A stretch of DNA of 64,000 bases from Marinobacter sp. Lineage in GTDB: Bacteria; Pseudomonadota; Gammaproteobacteria; Pseudomonadales; Oleiphilaceae. Of the stretch, positions 41,083 through 50,117 are shown piece by piece (position 1 is the first letter of the stretch; every line of letters starts with the position of its first letter). The notes beneath the pieces are model-generated. The model was not told where the DNA came from, ran no database searches, and saw nothing but the letters and a program-made list of their open reading frames with translations. Position numbers and translations under genes: made by a program. The DNA lies in the NCBI GenBank assembly GCA_018402255.1, contig JAGYIS010000008.1, forward strand, positions 496,001 through 560,000, read 5' to 3'.

Positions 41083-41958
41083 TCAAACTCCAAGCACCCC
41101 AAACCAGATCACCAAAATCTCATCCCCAAACCATAGCCCCAGCAGCCCCGCAGCCGCCAGATAAGGCCCAAACGGAATCGGCACCTCACGCCCATGCTTT
41201 CTGAACACCATCAGCGCAATACCAACCACCGCCCCAACCAAAGACGACAGCAAAATCACCGCCGGCAACAACTGCCACCCCAGCCAGGCCCCCAGGGCCG
41301 CAAGCAACTTGAAATCCCCATGTCCCATGCCTTCCTTACCGGTTGCCAGCTTGAACAGCCAGTACACCGACCACAGCGACAAATACCCTGCCACCGCGCC
41401 CCAGAACGCACTTTCAAAATCAGTCAGCACACCAAAATAGTTCAGCACCAGGCCAAGCCACATCAGCGGCAGAGTCATGCTGTCTGGCAGCAGCTGGGTA
41501 TCAAAATCGATCATGGTCAAAGCAATCAGCGACCACACCAGAACCAGTGCCCACAAGGCTGCTTCCGTTGGTCCCAGCAAGGCAATGGTCAACACAGAAA
41601 ACAGCGCTGTGATCGCCTCAATCGCGGGGTAGCGCGGTGAAATGGGCGTCTTGCAGGAAGAACACTTACCCCGCAGCGCCAGCCAGCTCACCACAGGAAT
41701 ATTCTCCCAGGCACGAATCTGATGGCCGCAAGAAGGGCAGGTGGAGGCGGGCTTGGATAGAGACAGCGGCGATCCTGGTTTCCGCTGTTTCTCCGGCAGT
41801 TCCAGAAACTCCTCGCACTGGCAGCGCCATTCCTGTTGCATCATTTTGGGCAGGCGCAGGATAACCACGTTCAGGAAACTGCCGATACAAAGCGAGAAAA
41901 AAATGACCGTGGAGTACAGAAACCAGGGGGTGGAGAGGAATACGTCAAGCGTAGGCAT
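41083..41958 (-). CDS. pilD: Type IV prepilin peptidase/N-methyltransferase PilD
   Basis: 291 residues of the aspartic prepilin peptidase family. The two catalytic aspartates lie in 'DFDTQLLPD' (about residue 149) and 'GMGHGDFKLLAALGAW' (about 211). The N-terminal methyltransferase part carries two CxxC pairs ('CPSCGH', 'CSSCKTP'). There are about eight membrane helices. It cleaves and N-methylates the pilins encoded at 45382 and 47645. It is minus strand with pilC and pilB. Confidence 0.95.
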   Translation of the reverse strand: MPTLDVFLSTPWFLYSTVIFFSLCIGSFLNVVILRLPKMMQQEWRCQCEEFLELPEKQRKPGSPLSLSKPASTCPSCGHQIRAWENIPVVSWLALRGKCSSCKTPISPRYPAIEAITALFSVLTIALLGPTEAALWALVLVWSLIALTMIDFDTQLLPDSMTLPLMWLGLVLNYFGVLTDFESAFWGAVAGYLSLWSVYWLFKLATGKEGMGHGDFKLLAALGAWLGWQLLPAVILLSSLVGAVVGIALMVFRKHGREVPIPFGPYLAAAGLLGLWFGDEILVIWFGVLGV

Positions 41959-42055
41959 TAAAACACTCGTTCTGGGCTGAAATTAGGCCCCGCCGCGTCT
42001 GGTAGGTGTGGGACGGGGCGGGGCAATCGGATAGACCTTAGGCTAAAAAGAGTGA

Positions 42056-43276
42056 TCAGCCAACGACCTGGCCCATCTGGAAGATTGGCAGGTACATGGC
42101 GATGATCAGGCCGCCGACGAGTACACCCAAGACGGCCATGATCATCGGTTCCATAAGCGTTGTCAGGTTGTCGACCATATCGTCCACGACCGCCTCATAA
42201 TGCACTGCAACCTTCTCCAGCATGTCGTCGAGGTTACCCGATTCCTCACCAATTGCCGTTAATTGAACGGCCATTACGGGGAACACATCCTGTTGGCGCA
42301 TGGCGGCCTGTAGCTGAGTACCACTGGATACATCGTTCTTGATGTTCATGATGGCATCCCGGTACACGGCGTTGCCGGTAGCACCCGCAACCGAGTCCAA
42401 AGCATCAACCAGCGGAACACCTGCAGCAAAAGTTGTAGAAAGTACCCGACCGAATTTGGCAACGGCAGATTTGTCCAGTATCTCGCCAACAACGGGCAAC
42501 TTGAGAACATATTTATCTACGATATCCGAGAACTTCTGAGAGCGGCGTTTGGATTCTTTAAAAAGGAAGAGCGTGCCGACGATACCCAGTAGAACAACAA
42601 ACCACCAAGTTTGCATCCACTCTGATAGGTTGACCACCATTTGAGTAAACACTGGCAACTCTGCGCCAAAACCTGAGAACAAGCTTTCAAACTGAGGAAC
42701 GACTTTAACAAGCAGGATAGCCGTGACAATAATAGCCACCACTATTACCGCAATTGGGTAGGTCATCGCTTTTTTGACCTTCTTCTTCAACAGTTCGGTC
42801 TTTTCGAGATAAAGAGCAATCCTGTCCAGCATTTGCTCCAAGGCGCCGGCTTTCTCGCCTGAATCCACCAAGTTGCAATACAGATTATCAAAGTATTTCG
42901 GGTATTTGCGCAAGGATGCGGCAAAACCGGTACCAGAGGAAATATCGTTCCGGATATTCATTACGAGGTCTTGTAGGCCTTTGTTTTCAAGGCCATCGGC
43001 GACGATGTCAAAGCTTTGTACCAGTGGCACACCCGCTTTCATCATGGTGGCCAGCTGGCGCGTCAACATTGCAATGTCGAATGCCGTAATTTTTTTGCTG
43101 CCGCCGAACAATGGCTTGGGTTTCTTCTTGACCTTGTCCGGAATAATGCCTTGTTTACGAAGTTGGGCTTTTACCAAAGCCAGGTTAGAGCCGGTCAGCT
43201 CGCCCTTGGCTTTGTTGCCTTTGCGATCCTTACCTTCCCAAACGTACGATTCCAGCTTCTGCGCTTTTTCTGCCAT
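42056..43276 (-). CDS. pilC: Type IV pilus inner-membrane platform protein PilC
   Basis: 406 residues of the GspF/PilC family: two repeats of the four-helix cytoplasmic domain ('MLTRQLATMMKAGVPLVQSFD' type and 'FGRVLSTTFAAGVPLVDALD' type) and three membrane helices. It anchors the pilus motor ATPases. It lies 2 bp from the pilB end and 97 bp from pilD. Confidence 0.95.
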   Translation of the reverse strand: MAEKAQKLESYVWEGKDRKGNKAKGELTGSNLALVKAQLRKQGIIPDKVKKKPKPLFGGSKKITAFDIAMLTRQLATMMKAGVPLVQSFDIVADGLENKGLQDLVMNIRNDISSGTGFAASLRKYPKYFDNLYCNLVDSGEKAGALEQMLDRIALYLEKTELLKKKVKKAMTYPIAVIVVAIIVTAILLVKVVPQFESLFSGFGAELPVFTQMVVNLSEWMQTWWFVVLLGIVGTLFLFKESKRRSQKFSDIVDKYVLKLPVVGEILDKSAVAKFGRVLSTTFAAGVPLVDALDSVAGATGNAVYRDAIMNIKNDVSSGTQLQAAMRQQDVFPVMAVQLTAIGEESGNLDDMLEKVAVHYEAVVDDMVDNLTTLMEPMIMAVLGVLVGGLIIAMYLPIFQMGQVVG

Positions 43277-43278
43277 GC

Positions 43279-44992
43279 TTAATCCTTCGTCACGCGGTTG
43301 GCTTCCTCAAGGCTGGTCACGCCCTGCATTACTTTCTGGAGTGCTGATTGCCTCAGGTTGGGGAAGCCTTCCGCCTGCGCCTGCTTTGCAATTTTAATGG
43401 AGCTGGCTTCTTCCATAATCATGCTTCGCCAGCTCATCGGTAATCTTGACCACCTCGTAAATACCGACGCGGCCTTTGTATCCACCACTGCATTTATCAC
43501 AGCCCTTGGGGCTGTACAACGTGAAGCCTGTATCAATTTGTTCTTGTGTGAACCCTTCCTTCAAAAGAACGTCTTTGGGTACATCCAAAGGCTGTTTGCA
43601 GCTGCAAAGCCGTCGGCCAAGCCGCTGGGCAATGATCAAGCTCACAGACGTCGCTATGTTGAATGCGGGCACGCCCATATTCATCATTCGCGTGAGCGTT
43701 TCAGCGGCACTGTTGGTGTGCAGGGTAGACAATACAAGGTGACCGGTTTGTGCAGCCTTGATGGCAATGTTGGCGGTCTCCAGGTCCCGGATCTCACCTA
43801 CCATTATTACGTCAGGGTCCTGGCGCAGGAAGGCTCTCAGGGCTTCGGCAAAGCCCAGGCCAACGCGGGTGTTCACGTTTACCTGATTAATGCCTTCCAG
43901 GTTGATCTCTGCGGGGTCTTCCGCAGTGGAAATGTTGATGCCCGGCGTGTTCAGAATATTCAGACCGGTATACAGAGATACGGTTTTACCCGAACCTGTG
44001 GGCCCGGTTACCAGAATCATCCCCTGGGGTTGTGCGAGGGCATCCATGTATAACTGCTTCTGATCTTCCTCGTAGCCCAGTACATCGATGCCGAGTTTGG
44101 CCTGGCTTGGGTCCAGAATCCGCAGAACGATTTTCTCGCCCCAGAGCGTCGGCAAGGTGTTAATCCGGAAGTCGATGGCCTTGGTCTTGGACAGCTTCAT
44201 CTTGATCCGGCCGTCCTGTGGCACGCGCCTCTCGGAGATGTCCAGTTGCGCCATGATCTTGATGCGGGCAGAAATTTTTGGTGCCAACTTGATGGAGGGG
44301 CGGGAAATCTCTTTTAGAATACCATCCGTGCGATACCGAACCCGATAGGTCTTCTCGTAAGGTTCAAAATGGATGTCTGACGCGCCGCCGCGAATAGCGT
44401 CGAGTAGCATCTTATTAACGTATTTTACAATGGGCGCATCGTCCACCTCGGTGGTTGCGACAGCGCCGTCATCATCCTGATCGCCACTTTCGGTCTCTAC
44501 GCCTTCAAGGTCGGCGTCGTCCAGGTCGCCCATGGTGGAATCCTGAGATTCCAGATACTTGTCGATGTGCGAGCGTAATTTGGCGTCGTCTACCAGAATG
44601 GCGTCTGTGCTCAACCCCGTGTTGAACTTGATCTCGTCCAGGGCCTGTATATTGGTGGGATCTGAAACCGCAATGAACAGGCGGTTGCCTCTTTTGTAAA
44701 GTGGCAGTGCGTTGTGCTTGCGCACGAGTTTTTCGTCTACAGCCTTCTCTGGCATCATCTCCGGCAGGAAGGAGTCGAGGTCAAGAACAGACACCCCGAA
44801 TTCCATCGCAGCAGAAAACGCCAGCTTGGAGCTGTCCGCCAGCTGGTTTTGGGTCAGGTAGGTAATAAGTGGGATACGGTTCTGGGAGGCCTGAATAAAG
44901 GCGTCTTTGGCGGTATCTTCGTCCAGAAGTCCGTCGTCCACAAATCGACGGGCAAGGCCCGTCAGGGTCACGTTTCGGTTGCTGCTCGCCAT
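43279..44992 (-). pseudogene. pilB: Type IV pilus assembly ATPase PilB, frameshifted near the C terminus
   Basis: An N-terminal MshEN domain, Walker A 'GPTGSGKTVSLY' (about residue 332), Asp and His boxes ('IMVGEIRDLETA', 'GHLVLSTLHTNSA') and a CxxC pair zinc site ('CSCKQ', 'CDKCSGG') are clear. After 'VVKITDELAK' one extra base (about 43423) breaks the frame, and as read the stop is at 43394. Without it the sequence goes on 'MIMEEASSIKIAKQAQ' to a stop at 43279, for 570 residues. PilB powers pilus extension. Only the last ~40 residues are affected, and a sequencing indel is likely. Confidence 0.9.
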
Positions 44993-45272
44993 AAATGCTC
45001 TGAGGAAAGTCTTATAAGTGGCTGAATATCGTCTTTATGAACACAGAGTTTAGATGCATGGCCGGAGTTTGGAAAGCGGGGTGGGTCTCAGGTTTGATCT
45101 TTCTCAAAGACATGTCGCCACTGGCATCGTGTCAGAATCGGGGTGTGGGGTGACAAAGATTGTCAGTCCTGGACGTCATGGGGCTGATTCGGGCTTGTGT
45201 GATCGATAGGATAGATCTGCCAAAAACACTCAACTCACTGAATAGCTGTTTGTTTTTAACATTATCTTGCAA
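44993..45272. other. pilB-pilA intergenic region upstream of the sigma-54 promoter
   Basis: No gene is seen here. In Pseudomonas, PilR binds sites near a TGTC motif upstream of pilA. Candidate TGTC copies are at 45113-45116, 45130-45133 (CGTGTC) and about 45161. They are suggestive only; the region is AT-richer toward 45240-45272. Confidence 0.35.
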
Positions 45273-45289
45273 TTGGCACGGTGCCTGCT
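45273..45289 (+). promoter_or_regulatory. Sigma-54 promoter of pilA
   Basis: TTGGCACGGTGCCTGCT matches the -24/-12 consensus TTGGCACG-N4-TTGCW with a single change (C for T in the -12 element) and correct spacing. It predicts a start near 45300, about 80 nt before the pilA ATG. rpoN is encoded in the same window at 6854-8389. pilA is sigma-54/PilSR dependent in Pseudomonas. Confidence 0.8.
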
Positions 45290-45381
45290 TAACTTTCCTC
45301 ACGCTCGATGCGGTGATGGGGCAACGCGCCACCGTCCCTGAGCTGTAAAATCAGAAAACGACAACTCTAGAGGTCGATAAC

Positions 45382-45876
45382 ATGCAAGAAATTAAAATGA
45401 ACCACGGTCAGAAAGGTTTCACCTTGATCGAACTGATGATCGTTGTTGCGATCATTGGTATTTTGGCCGCGATTGCTATTCCTCAGTATCAGGACTACAC
45501 CGCTCGAAGCCAAGTCACGCGTGTTGTTTCCGAGGTTAACTCTTTGCGATCCGGCGCTGAAGCTGCAATTTTGCAAGGCCGTGAAATTGTATCTGTAGCC
45601 CCAGCTTCGGTTAGCACCGGCCAAGAGGATCTGGGCTGGACCCAATCCAACCTGCTTGCCAACACCGGTAAAGACCAAATTACTATCACTGGCGGTGATA
45701 CTGCTACACCGACCATCGCTGGTACTCTTGGAACGGATGCTGGTGCTAACGTTGCAGGCGTTACAGTAACGCTCACGCGCGGTGCAGATGGGTCGTGGAG
45801 CTGTGGATTGTCTGGCGGAACTTCTGGGCAAGGCTGGAAGGATAGCTACGCTCCGACAGCGTGTCCTCACTCCTAA
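45382..45876 (+). CDS. pilA: Type IV major pilin PilA
   Basis: 164 residues. A 12-residue leader ends in Gly, with the cleavage site '[16 protein letters not shown]' and Glu5 in place, then the long hydrophobic N-terminal helix. Two cysteines near the end ('SWSCGLSGG' and 'TACPHS') form the usual disulfide loop. The last residue is Ser, directly beyond the loop. GAGG lies about 9 nt before this ATG, so it is favoured over Met6. It is the presumed major pilin because it has the sigma-54 promoter. Confidence 0.93.
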   Translation: MQEIKMNHGQKGFTLIELMIVVAIIGILAAIAIPQYQDYTARSQVTRVVSEVNSLRSGAEAAILQGREIVSVAPASVSTGQEDLGWTQSNLLANTGKDQITITGGDTATPTIAGTLGTDAGANVAGVTVTLTRGADGSWSCGLSGGTSGQGWKDSYAPTACPHS

Positions 45877-45917
45877 TCTAGTATTGCTTTGCCGGGCTTT
45901 GACTCGGCAATGTACAC

Positions 45918-45946
45918 AAAAGCTCGGAGATAATCTCCGGGCTTTT
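45918..45946 (+). terminator. Terminator-like hairpin after pilA
   Basis: AAAAGC-CGGAGAT and ATCTCCG-GCTTTT pair around a tiny central loop (one mismatch) and end in TTTT. It lies 42 bp after the pilA stop and would limit read-through to the ligase gene. Confidence 0.7.
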
Positions 45947-46047
45947 GTCGTTCTGGACGTCGTGCTTCGTGATAATCACTTCATTTCATGAAGGCTCTTA
46001 TCATTAAGGTCCAAGAATCTACAAGTGCAACTCATATTTAGGTTCTA

Positions 46048-47592
46048 TTGGTAAAATGGATGCACAAGAAAATCAGCGTGGCTAGAAGTTCGTTGTTCCT
46101 GTTTTCGCTACTTGCTCTGGTGGTAGTGCTTTTCTCCGATTTTTCACCTTTTTCGTTTGGGGGGTATGCAGACCAGCGATTTTTATTGGTTTTAATATGC
46201 GGCCTATTATCATTTATATCTGCCGAGATTCTTTTTTCTTCCGCCATTTACAAGGAAAATATCAAGATTCTTGCTCCCACGTTTGTTGTGTCCATGGCAT
46301 TTTTAGTCTTGGCATTGCCTTTTGATGAGCAAAACTACGTCTGGGTTGAGCCAGGCATGTTCGCTTTTTACTTTCTTGCGATATGTGGTTCCGGCCTTGT
46401 AATTGCCCATTCCCGCAATGCTGCCCACTACACCATTGGATTTTCGGTATTAGCCGCAGCAGGCTGTTTTATATATGGCGCAATGTCGATCAATGTTTAC
46501 CTGTTTGCGCTGTCAGACAAAGTCGCCAATCTCGTAAACTTCCTCCCTTGGGGTTTTGTAAATATTCGCTACTGGAGCCACATTGCGACCTGGCTATTGC
46601 CCCTTCTTCCGTTGGCGGTTTTGGCAGGCCCACTGGGAGCGCACAGGTTGTGGCGGTTATTGGTGGCGATTGGTGCGGGCTTGTGGTGGTGGATTCTGTT
46701 TATGTCCTCTAGCCGCGGTTCAATGTTGGGTATCGTGTTTGGTGTTGTGTTGGTTCTGGTGCTACTGGGGCGGACGGCTTATCCTTGGGCTAAGGTGCTT
46801 TTACAGCATTTGCTGCTAGGTATTGCGTTTTGGGTGGTCCTCTCTCTGATTATTCCTTCGTTTATAGTGGATGAGCTGCAGGTTAGGTCACTAAAAACGG
46901 ATAGCTCTGGGCGCATGCCGCTATTTATTGAGGCCTGGCACATGAGCTTACAGAATTTCCCTTTTGGAATGGGCCCTCAATCCTGGTTAACTCATGAGGT
47001 TATAACCAGCACCTATGCGAACAGCAAAAAGCTGGGCCACCCTCATAACATGTATTTGATGTGGGCTGCCGAATATGGCTGGATTTTGATTTTGGCTTTG
47101 GCGGGCTTGGTTGCTCAGGCTATCAGGTGTTTTTGGCAAGTCAGGGGTGTTTATAAGCGGGATGAAGACAACACTCGGGCTCTGTTGCTTGCAGGTTACA
47201 CAGCCTCTGTTTCTGCCGCATTGCTTCACGCTGGGGTTTCAGCAGTATTTATGGCGCCTGGCTCGATGCTGATTGGTCTATTTGTTTTGATCGGTTTTTG
47301 GTCTCTTATCCAGCCAGAAGCTCAGATGGATGATGAGCCTTTGACTGTTGATGGTCGGCTTGGACTGCGCAAAAAGCGTCGCTTGTTGGCCATGCTGGTG
47401 CTTTTTGCTATCGCAATAGGCTGGCTGGCGTGGCTCAAAGAGGTCTGGGTGTACTACGAGGATATGCGCCTCGATGAAGAGCATTATTTCAGCGAAGTGG
47501 GTGAGGGAATTTTGCCCCGATTCTGGTTCCATGGCAATTTCCCGAGGGAAGTGTTGGAGTCAGGATCCCAAGAGCTCAATGAAGCACCTTAA
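46048..47592 (+). CDS. O-antigen ligase-like membrane protein, probable pilin glycosyltransferase (TfpO/PilO type)
   Basis: 514 residues with about eleven predicted membrane helices and the Wzy_C/O-antigen ligase signature: a long loop with 'SSGRMPLFIEAWHMSLQ' and 'GPQSWLTHE' then 'GHPHNMYLMWAAEYGW' (key His and Arg). Its place between two pilin genes suggests it transfers a lipid-linked glycan to pilin, as TfpO (PilO) does in Pseudomonas and Acinetobacter. The start may be TTG at 46048 or ATG at 46060; neither has a strong ribosome site. By eye, base use is AT-richer than flanking pil genes, so the cassette may be acquired. Confidence 0.8.
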   Translation: MVKWMHKKISVARSSLFLFSLLALVVVLFSDFSPFSFGGYADQRFLLVLICGLLSFISAEILFSSAIYKENIKILAPTFVVSMAFLVLALPFDEQNYVWVEPGMFAFYFLAICGSGLVIAHSRNAAHYTIGFSVLAAAGCFIYGAMSINVYLFALSDKVANLVNFLPWGFVNIRYWSHIATWLLPLLPLAVLAGPLGAHRLWRLLVAIGAGLWWWILFMSSSRGSMLGIVFGVVLVLVLLGRTAYPWAKVLLQHLLLGIAFWVVLSLIIPSFIVDELQVRSLKTDSSGRMPLFIEAWHMSLQNFPFGMGPQSWLTHEVITSTYANSKKLGHPHNMYLMWAAEYGWILILALAGLVAQAIRCFWQVRGVYKRDEDNTRALLLAGYTASVSAALLHAGVSAVFMAPGSMLIGLFVLIGFWSLIQPEAQMDDEPLTVDGRLGLRKKRRLLAMLVLFAIAIGWLAWLKEVWVYYEDMRLDEEHYFSEVGEGILPRFWFHGNFPREVLESGSQELNEAP

Positions 47593-47644
47593 TTGGCCCC
47601 AAATTTGCTGACACTTGTTAGGTTAATCTACAAGAGCAGCTGTA

Positions 47645-48085
47645 ATGCAACACTCCAACAAAGGTTTCACGCTGATAGAGCTGATGATTGTCGTGGCCAT
47701 CATAGGCATTCTCGCCGCTGTTTCCATTCCCCTTTATCAGGGCTATGTTGTGAAAACCCAGATGTCGCGGGCAGTTAGCGAGTTGGGGGCCTACCGTTCC
47801 GGCTTCGAATCAAACCTTTCCGGTAATTCTGGCGTGAACAACCAAAGTTTGGGTTACTCGCCCTCAAATCTGACTGACGATCCAGTAGCCGAAATCGCCA
47901 CGGTCAACGCTGACGGATCAGGTCACCTTCAAGTGACCATGGGGGGCAAAGCTCACCCAATTCTGGTAAACGTTATTGTTCGCCATGAGCGAACCGTCTC
48001 GGGCGCCTGGGCCTGCGTAATAGATAGAACCGCCGCTCCCCAGTGGCGAGACAGCTTTAATCCAGGTAATTGCACGGTTCTTTAA
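47645..48085 (+). CDS. Second type IV pilin
   Basis: 146 residues with leader 'MQHSNKG' and cleavage site '[16 protein letters not shown]', as in PilA. The two C-terminal cysteines ('WACVIDRTA', 'GNCTVL') give a disulfide loop, but the protein ends in Leu, not Ser. It shares with PilA 'ARS/VSEL' type helix residues and 'W(K/R)DS(Y/F)' near the end, so the genes are paralogues. No sigma-54 site was seen upstream. It may be an alternative major pilin or a minor subunit. Confidence 0.88.
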   Translation: MQHSNKGFTLIELMIVVAIIGILAAVSIPLYQGYVVKTQMSRAVSELGAYRSGFESNLSGNSGVNNQSLGYSPSNLTDDPVAEIATVNADGSGHLQVTMGGKAHPILVNVIVRHERTVSGAWACVIDRTAAPQWRDSFNPGNCTVL

Positions 48086-48123
48086 GTGTGCTGAGATGTC
48101 AGATAGAGCTATCAGGCTACAAA

Positions 48124-48152
48124 GGGGCAGACGCCGAACGGGGTCTGACCCC
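48124..48152. repeat. Short palindromic REP-like element, degenerate left arm
   Basis: The right arm CGGGGTCTGACCCC is intact. The left arm carries two changes (GGGGCAGACGCCG). It lies between the second pilin and ppnP, genes that converge. Confidence 0.7.
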
Positions 48153-48192
48153 ACTCTTTTGAATAACCTGCGAATAGTTCCGCTCTGACCTG

Positions 48193-48480
48193 CTATTCGT
48201 AGGTGCAGAGATAGGCTGTATCGATATCTGTCTTGGCCTTGAAGCGAGTATTAGCTTCCACTTCAAAAGCTTTACCCGCCCCATACCGTGCCCAGCTGTC
48301 ACTGCCCGGCAACTGAACCGTCAGCGCGCCGCTGACAACTGTCATCACTTCTTTTTTGCTGGTACCAAACTCGTACTCGCCCGGGCTGATTACACCCACG
48401 GTAGCGGGCAGGGATTCACCCTGAAAGGCGATAGACTTCACTTTACCGTCGAAATATTCATTTACGCTCAACATAACCAC
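48193..48480 (-). CDS. ppnP: Pyrimidine/purine nucleoside phosphorylase PpnP (DUF1255)
   Basis: 95 residues forming a single cupin ('[20 protein letters not shown]' start, then '[22 protein letters not shown]' and '[12 protein letters not shown]'), typical of YaiE/PpnP. The E. coli enzyme phosphorolyses many nucleosides. It is 6 bp downstream of the glutaredoxin-like gene. Confidence 0.92.
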   Translation of the reverse strand: MVMLSVNEYFDGKVKSIAFQGESLPATVGVISPGEYEFGTSKKEVMTVVSGALTVQLPGSDSWARYGAGKAFEVEANTRFKAKTDIDTAYLCTYE

Positions 48481-48486
48481 AGCTCC

Positions 48487-48873
48487 TTAGCCAAATTTCT
48501 TATTCAACCACGCGTTGATATCGCCAGACTCATACATCCATTGCTTCTCACCCTGGTCATCGCTGATCAGCAGGCAGGGCACTTTAACGGCGCCGCCGCC
48601 ATTCAACAGAGCCTCACGGTGTTTCGGATCATGCAGGGCATCGCGCAGTTCGATGTTCAGTCCCAGCCGAGCCATCTCCTTGCGGACCTTGATACAAAAC
48701 GGGCAGGCGCGAAACTGGTAAAGCGCCAGCTTGGCGGTTGCTTCGTCGACAGCCGCTTGCTGCTCAGGTGGGCGGCCGATCGCTTTAGGTGTGCTGAGTT
48801 TCTCAGAAAGCAGCATAAAGGGAGTCAGAACCAGCCGCAGCAAGCGGAAAAAGGCACGAATAATCGTTCGCAT
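48487..48873 (-). CDS. Glutaredoxin-like protein with N-terminal membrane helix
   Basis: 128 residues. A hydrophobic N-terminal segment (about 5-22, 'IRAFFRLLRLVLTPFMLL') precedes a thioredoxin fold with the active site 'RACPFCIKV' (CPFC, about residue 57), cis-Pro region 'VKVPCLL' and 'MYESGDINAWL'. It resembles the N-terminal domain of GST/glutaredoxin proteins. It may be membrane bound facing the cytoplasm. Its client is unknown. Confidence 0.82.
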   Translation of the reverse strand: MRTIIRAFFRLLRLVLTPFMLLSEKLSTPKAIGRPPEQQAAVDEATAKLALYQFRACPFCIKVRKEMARLGLNIELRDALHDPKHREALLNGGGAVKVPCLLISDDQGEKQWMYESGDINAWLNKKFG

Positions 48874-48949
48874 ATTAAAAACCTAAACTGTATGGAAATG
48901 AACGGATCTACTGGAAACAGGGCGGCAAGGATATCACGGCTGAAAATTT

Positions 48950-49002
48950 GGGGTCAGACCCAAAGACATTTCACCCCATCAAATGTATTTGGGTCTGACC
49001 CC
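48950..49002. repeat. 53-bp REP element (long class), copy 1
   Basis: Two 22-bp arms, GGGGTCAGACCCAAAGACATTT and its near complement, close a 9-nt loop (CACCCCATC). It has the same size and outer 12 bp as the copies at 52633, 54187, 54961, 55846 and 56408. Confidence 0.85.
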
Positions 49003-49009
49003 AACTGGA

Positions 49010-49360
49010 TTACCAGAACCAGCGCAGGGGTGCCGGGGCCTCTACGGTATTGGGCGCTTGCCTCACCAATTGGGCGATCTCGGCGGAGCCGTGCTGTTCG
49101 GCACATTGGTACAATGCGCGAATATGTTCAGGGCTGCGTTTGTCTTCCGGGTCCCGGTGGTTGGAGATGCAGCGTTCGAAGTACTGTTGCATTTGCGCCT
49201 GGCGCTGGTCGTCGTCGCCGGCCCAGGTTTGCAGGTTTTCGAGGCGGGCGACATCCACAGCGATACCGTAGCGGTGCAATTGCACCATCAGCACCATGGC
49301 CAGGATGAAGGCGAGGAATACCGCCAGTGAGACGAAGGCGATCACGTACTTGCGGATCAT
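49010..49360 (-). CDS. Small membrane-anchored protein of unknown function
   Basis: 116 residues with a membrane helix (about 5-27, 'VIAFVSLAVFLAFILAMVLMV') and a soluble helical tail holding two cysteines ('FERCISNHRD', 'ALYQCAEQ'), presumably periplasmic. I do not recognise the family. Its start overlaps the SpoU methyltransferase stop by 4 bp, so the two are co-translated. It ends 7 bp from REP copy 1. Confidence 0.65.
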   Translation of the reverse strand: MIRKYVIAFVSLAVFLAFILAMVLMVQLHRYGIAVDVARLENLQTWAGDDDQRQAQMQQYFERCISNHRDPEDKRSPEHIRALYQCAEQHGSAEIAQLVRQAPNTVEAPAPLRWFW

Positions 49361-50117
49361 GGTTTGGTTCCGGAGGTTGGTGTTGCGCGGGCGCTGCGGT
49401 TGAGCTCATAAACCGCCATGTTTACCGCAGAAGCCAGGTTCAAAGACTCGATGTTGGCCGCTCCGGGAATGGTGTAGCGCTCGGCGCCGAGTTCATTCAG
49501 GGCTTCCGCCGGCACGCCGCGAGCTTCGTTGCCGAACAGGTAGCAGTCGTGGTCCGCAAAGGCGGGATTACCGATGGCTTCTCCACCAATATCCAGGCAA
49601 GCGATGCGGGGGTACCGGCTGGCCAGCGCAGCGAGGGGTACTTCCGTTTCCAGCGGCACATGAAAAATCGCCCCCATGCTTGCTCGGACGACCTTCGGGT
49701 TGAACGGATCGACACTGCCAGGGCTGAGCAGGCAGCGCATGCCGCCAAACCAGGCTAGGGTGCGCAGAATGGTGCCCAGATTACCGGGGTCCTGAACTTC
49801 GTGCAGGTAGACGGCTCTCTCACCGGGCGCGGGTGTTTCCGCTGAAACCGTCGGCATTGGCACCACGGCCAGAATGCCTTGCGGGCTTTTAGTGTCGGCC
49901 AGTTGAGCCATTTGCCGATCGCTGATCAGATGCTTCGGCCAGGGGTTGGCCAGTGTTCGTAGCGCTCAGTGACATAGAGTTGTGCCTGTCCCCAGTGGCT
50001 GTTGCTTGCGGCGGCTTTTTCCAGCTCCAGCACAAGATGCTCGCCTTCCACTAAAAAGTGCTCGAAGGCCTGGCGATATTTCTTCTGGTGCAGTTTTTTG
50101 ATGTCGTCCAGCTTCAC
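49357..50117 (-). pseudogene. SpoU-family RNA 2'-O-methyltransferase (TrmH/RlmB type), frameshifted
   Basis: The N-terminal substrate-binding part ('HQKKYRQAFEHFLVEGEHLV') is in one frame and the SPOUT catalytic part in another. Motif 1 is 'DPGNLGTILRTLAW', motif 2 'FGNEARGVP' and motif 3 'IESLNLASAVNMAVYEL'. One base is missing from the G run at 49942-49945 (CCCC on the coding strand); adding it turns '...HWPTPGRSI-stop' into 'HWPTPWPKHLISDRQ' and joins the halves, for about 253 residues. The RNA target is unknown. It is probably intact in the organism. Confidence 0.86.

Noticed and set aside
45093-45381. Small plus-strand frame upstream of pilA (about 45160-45348) as a gene
   Set aside because: No ribosome site and no family pattern; it overlaps the pilA promoter region.
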